Of a DNA stretch of 64,000 bases, positions 62,268 through 64,000 are shown piece by piece. The position numbers were made by a program, and so were the translations under genes. This DNA comes from Acidisarcina polymorpha (GTDB taxonomy: Bacteria > Acidobacteriota > Terriglobia > Terriglobales > Acidobacteriaceae). The notes under the pieces are model-generated. The model saw only the letters and a list, made by a program, of their open reading frames with translations, was not told the DNA's origin and did no database searches. The stretch's first letter is position 1. Every line of letters begins with the position of its first letter. Where the stretch lies: assembly GCF_003330725.1 (NCBI RefSeq), contig NZ_CP030840.1, forward strand, positions 682,001-746,000, read 5' to 3'.

Positions 62268-64000
62268 CTATTTGTCTAAGGGCGCACCCGCTGTTTTACC
62301 GGTAACACCCTGGATAAACGGCAGGCCGTTCGGCTCGCCGTAGCCAGTCACATTGTCCCAGCCCGGACCGACTGTTAGCGACGTATCCGTACCGAAAGTG
62401 ATCGCATAAGCTGTATCGTCTGCCGGTGCGCTGAACAACGCACTCAGGAACTCAGGTTGTATCGCGGCTGAGTTCGCATTCTCAAACAACCCATCGGCCG
62501 AGTAGTACGTTGCACCCTGCGCGTCATACACGGTGCCGGTAACATCCGAAATTTCGATCGGATTGGTCGCCAAAACATCCGTGATGTCACTCGGTTTAAG
62601 TTTGGCAACCAGCGGCGCGGCAAAACCAAGCGGCTTGCCGTTGTACTGGTCAGCAATCGCCCAGGTTGCTGTGAAAATTGGGCTGGCGAGGCTCGTCCCA
62701 CCATACACTGCAGCGAACTGTCCAAGCGATTCGCCGAAGGGGCTATCGAAGGCTGTGTAAATAATCGGGAAGCCGGTACTCGGATCAGCCAGGGCCGAAA
62801 CGTCAGGTAGCTCGCGACCGCTTCCGGGCAAGTCTTTCTGCCAAGACGGCTTCGCGAAAAAGACGCTCTCGCCGCCCCCTGCGCCGCCGCCAGGGAAGAC
62901 AGTCGAATTCGGAGGGTCGACGGCCCCATAGTCGTTTACATAGGTATAAAGGTTACCCCAGCCCGCCACGACATCAGCCCCGCCATTCGGATTGTTCAGG
63001 ACACTGGTGCCGCCAACTGCCGTTGCGTATGGAGCATCTGCAGGAATGGCCACATCGCCAACCGGGCTTCCTAGACCATTGTCACCACTATCGCCTGTGG
63101 AGAACTGGAACGAGATGCCCACCGCCGCACCGTGCTGAAGTACGGTGTTGAAGGCCTGCGCTTCTGGGGGACCGCCAAGAAATTCTTCATCCACTCCCCA
63201 ACTGCTCGACACAGTGTGGGCAAGCTTGTGGTTGATTATGTAGTTCAGCGCATAGATGAAGTCCTCATCATCCTGCCCGTCTGCGGCAACTTCGATGATC
63301 TTCGCTCCCGGGGCGATTGCGTGGGCCGACTGTATGTCGAGTGCTATCTCGATGTTCCAACCTTCGGTGATTCCTATATTTTCGATAGGAGGCACGCCGT
63401 CCGGATAGATTTCTTCGAAGTTAGCGGACGTCAGCGGTGGGAGTCCAAAGGTCTTCGCAGCAAGATTCGCATCAGACTCAGCCTGTGCATAACCAAAGCC
63501 TTCCACTAATGCTATGGTCTGACCGGTGCCGTCGTATCCCTGCTTGATCATCGACGTCAACCCATAGTGCGCCTGCAGCTGCTTCGGTGTATAAGCAACT
63601 GCTTGTGAATCTTTCTTTGAATATGCTGCGTCGTAGTTCAATCCGTAGTACACACCTATTGGCAGTGCTGATCCCTGTGTGCCGTATACGCTCACCGTGG
63701 GCGCTGTCAGTGCCACGTTCGTGATACTGCTCGCGAGAGTTTGTCCAATCGTCGACGCTGTTACACGCTTGAGAAATAGCGGCTTACCTGTCTTCGGATT
63801 CTTCGCGTACATCAACTGCGGTACCGCCTTGTGCCGGTCAAGACCCGCGACGGTATCCACCAGAGCTCCGGCATCTCCTATCAGTCGCGCGTCCGTCACA
63901 TGCGCCTGGAAGGTTGTGTTCTTGTAAGTAAAAGTGTGCAGTTGGGTCTGGAATGCCTCTTCGATCTTTTCCGCCGCGCCATGCACGCGGATCGAGAGGT
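62268..64000 (-). CDS. S53 (sedolisin/kumamolisin-type) peptidase, 5' part outside the window
   Basis: The frame is open to the right edge, so ~577 C-terminal codons are present. An activation (pro) domain is partly seen ('KIEEAFQTQLHTFTYKN'). The catalytic domain carries Glu and Asp in 'TEGWNIEIALDIQSAHAIAP' (ExxxD), the oxyanion Asp in 'QFSTGDSGDNGLGSPVGD' and the Ser nucleophile in 'AAVYGGTSLASPIFTATWAI' (GTSxxxP). The calcium site is probably in 'DITDVLATNP' and 'GWDNVTGYGEP' near the end. These are acid-active secreted serine-carboxyl peptidases, common in acidobacteria from acid soils. The apparent start at 63986 is an internal GTG and not the real one. Confidence 0.9.
   Translation of the reverse strand, partial: LSIRVHGAAEKIEEAFQTQLHTFTYKNTTFQAHVTDARLIGDAGALVDTVAGLDRHKAVPQLMYAKNPKTGKPLFLKRVTASTIGQTLASSITNVALTAPTVSVYGTQGSALPIGVYYGLNYDAAYSKKDSQAVAYTPKQLQAHYGLTSMIKQGYDGTGQTIALVEGFGYAQAESDANLAAKTFGLPPLTSANFEEIYPDGVPPIENIGITEGWNIEIALDIQSAHAIAPGAKIIEVAADGQDDEDFIYALNYIINHKLAHTVSSSWGVDEEFLGGPPEAQAFNTVLQHGAAVGISFQFSTGDSGDNGLGSPVGDVAIPADAPYATAVGGTSVLNNPNGGADVVAGWGNLYTYVNDYGAVDPPNSTVFPGGGAGGGESVFFAKPSWQKDLPGSGRELPDVSALADPSTGFPIIYTAFDSPFGESLGQFAAVYGGTSLASPIFTATWAIADQYNGKPLGFAAPLVAKLKPSDITDVLATNPIEISDVTGTVYDAQGATYYSADGLFENANSAAIQPEFLSALFSAPADDTAYAITFGTDTSLTVGPGWDNVTGYGEPNGLPFIQGVTGKTAGAPLDK

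Noticed and set aside
1-64000. CRISPR array
   Set aside because: No regularly spaced direct repeats or cas genes were seen.

Overview
The window looks like a chromosomal stretch from a soil acidobacterium (Acidobacteriota, probably class Terriglobia). The pointers are sensor kinases with two-component-regulator beta-propellers and a Y_Y_Y domain, an S53 (sedolisin-type) peptidase, OprB-type and DUF2490 envelope proteins, and many Tat or Sec exported hydrolases. This placement comes from family recognition only, since no rRNA or tRNA gene was found.

Layout. 1-1.6 kb: the 3' end of a propeller histidine kinase and a DUF1330 gene. 1.9-7.3 kb: a plasmid or integrative-element relic. It holds a broken parB gene that carries a 3.6-kb tyrosine-recombinase (Tn554-like) transposon with ~65-bp inverted ends, joined to a virB2-like pilin gene. 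7.8-12.7 kb: housekeeping-type enzymes (quinone oxidoreductase, two serine hydrolases, a cupin). 12.9-14.8 kb: a group II intron. 15.4-19.3 kb: a small defence-like island, with a ParB-fold protein plus a 130-aa partner facing an AbiJ-like nuclease and an Mrr-like nuclease, both of which are broken. 19.6-22.7 kb: an IS481-family element apparently split by an IS110-family insertion. 22.9-25.9 kb: a plasmid-type operon ardC / DUF6908 / parB. 26-28.6 kb: a DUF885 relic and two HxlR regulators around a SnoaL-like gene.

29-43 kb is mostly minus-strand: a catabolic or biosynthetic set (ketopantoate-reductase-like and 3-hydroxyisobutyrate-dehydrogenase-like enzymes, MHS transporter, esterase, condensation-type acyltransferase, SDR, AraC regulator), then a propeller kinase / NarL-type response regulator pair, an LDH/MDH-like enzyme and a second SDR. 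43.3-55.5 kb is bounded by a nearly identical ~196-bp inverted repeat. It holds a plus-strand set rich in cupins (four), SnoaL/DUF4440 proteins, an ABM monooxygenase, a TIM-barrel protein, an Old Yellow Enzyme, a fluoroacetate-dehalogenase-like hydrolase, a DUF418 membrane protein and a CoA-transferase. This resembles a pathway for an aromatic, quinone or polyketide-like compound, but the substrate cannot be told from sequence. 56-61.4 kb: YoaK/DUF1275, fumarase C, an OprB porin and NAD-malic enzyme, a likely C4-dicarboxylate unit. 61.4-62.1 kb: an IS3-family relic. The window ends inside an S53 peptidase gene.

A striking property is the number of single-base or single-codon lesions. Frameshifts occur in the transposon recombinase, the intron-encoded protein, the AbiJ-like gene, the second parB, DUF885 and a SnoaL gene. 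In-frame stops occur in the first parB, the Mrr-like nuclease and, twice, the DUF2490 gene. Real decay of accessory DNA and sequencing error in base runs are both possible.
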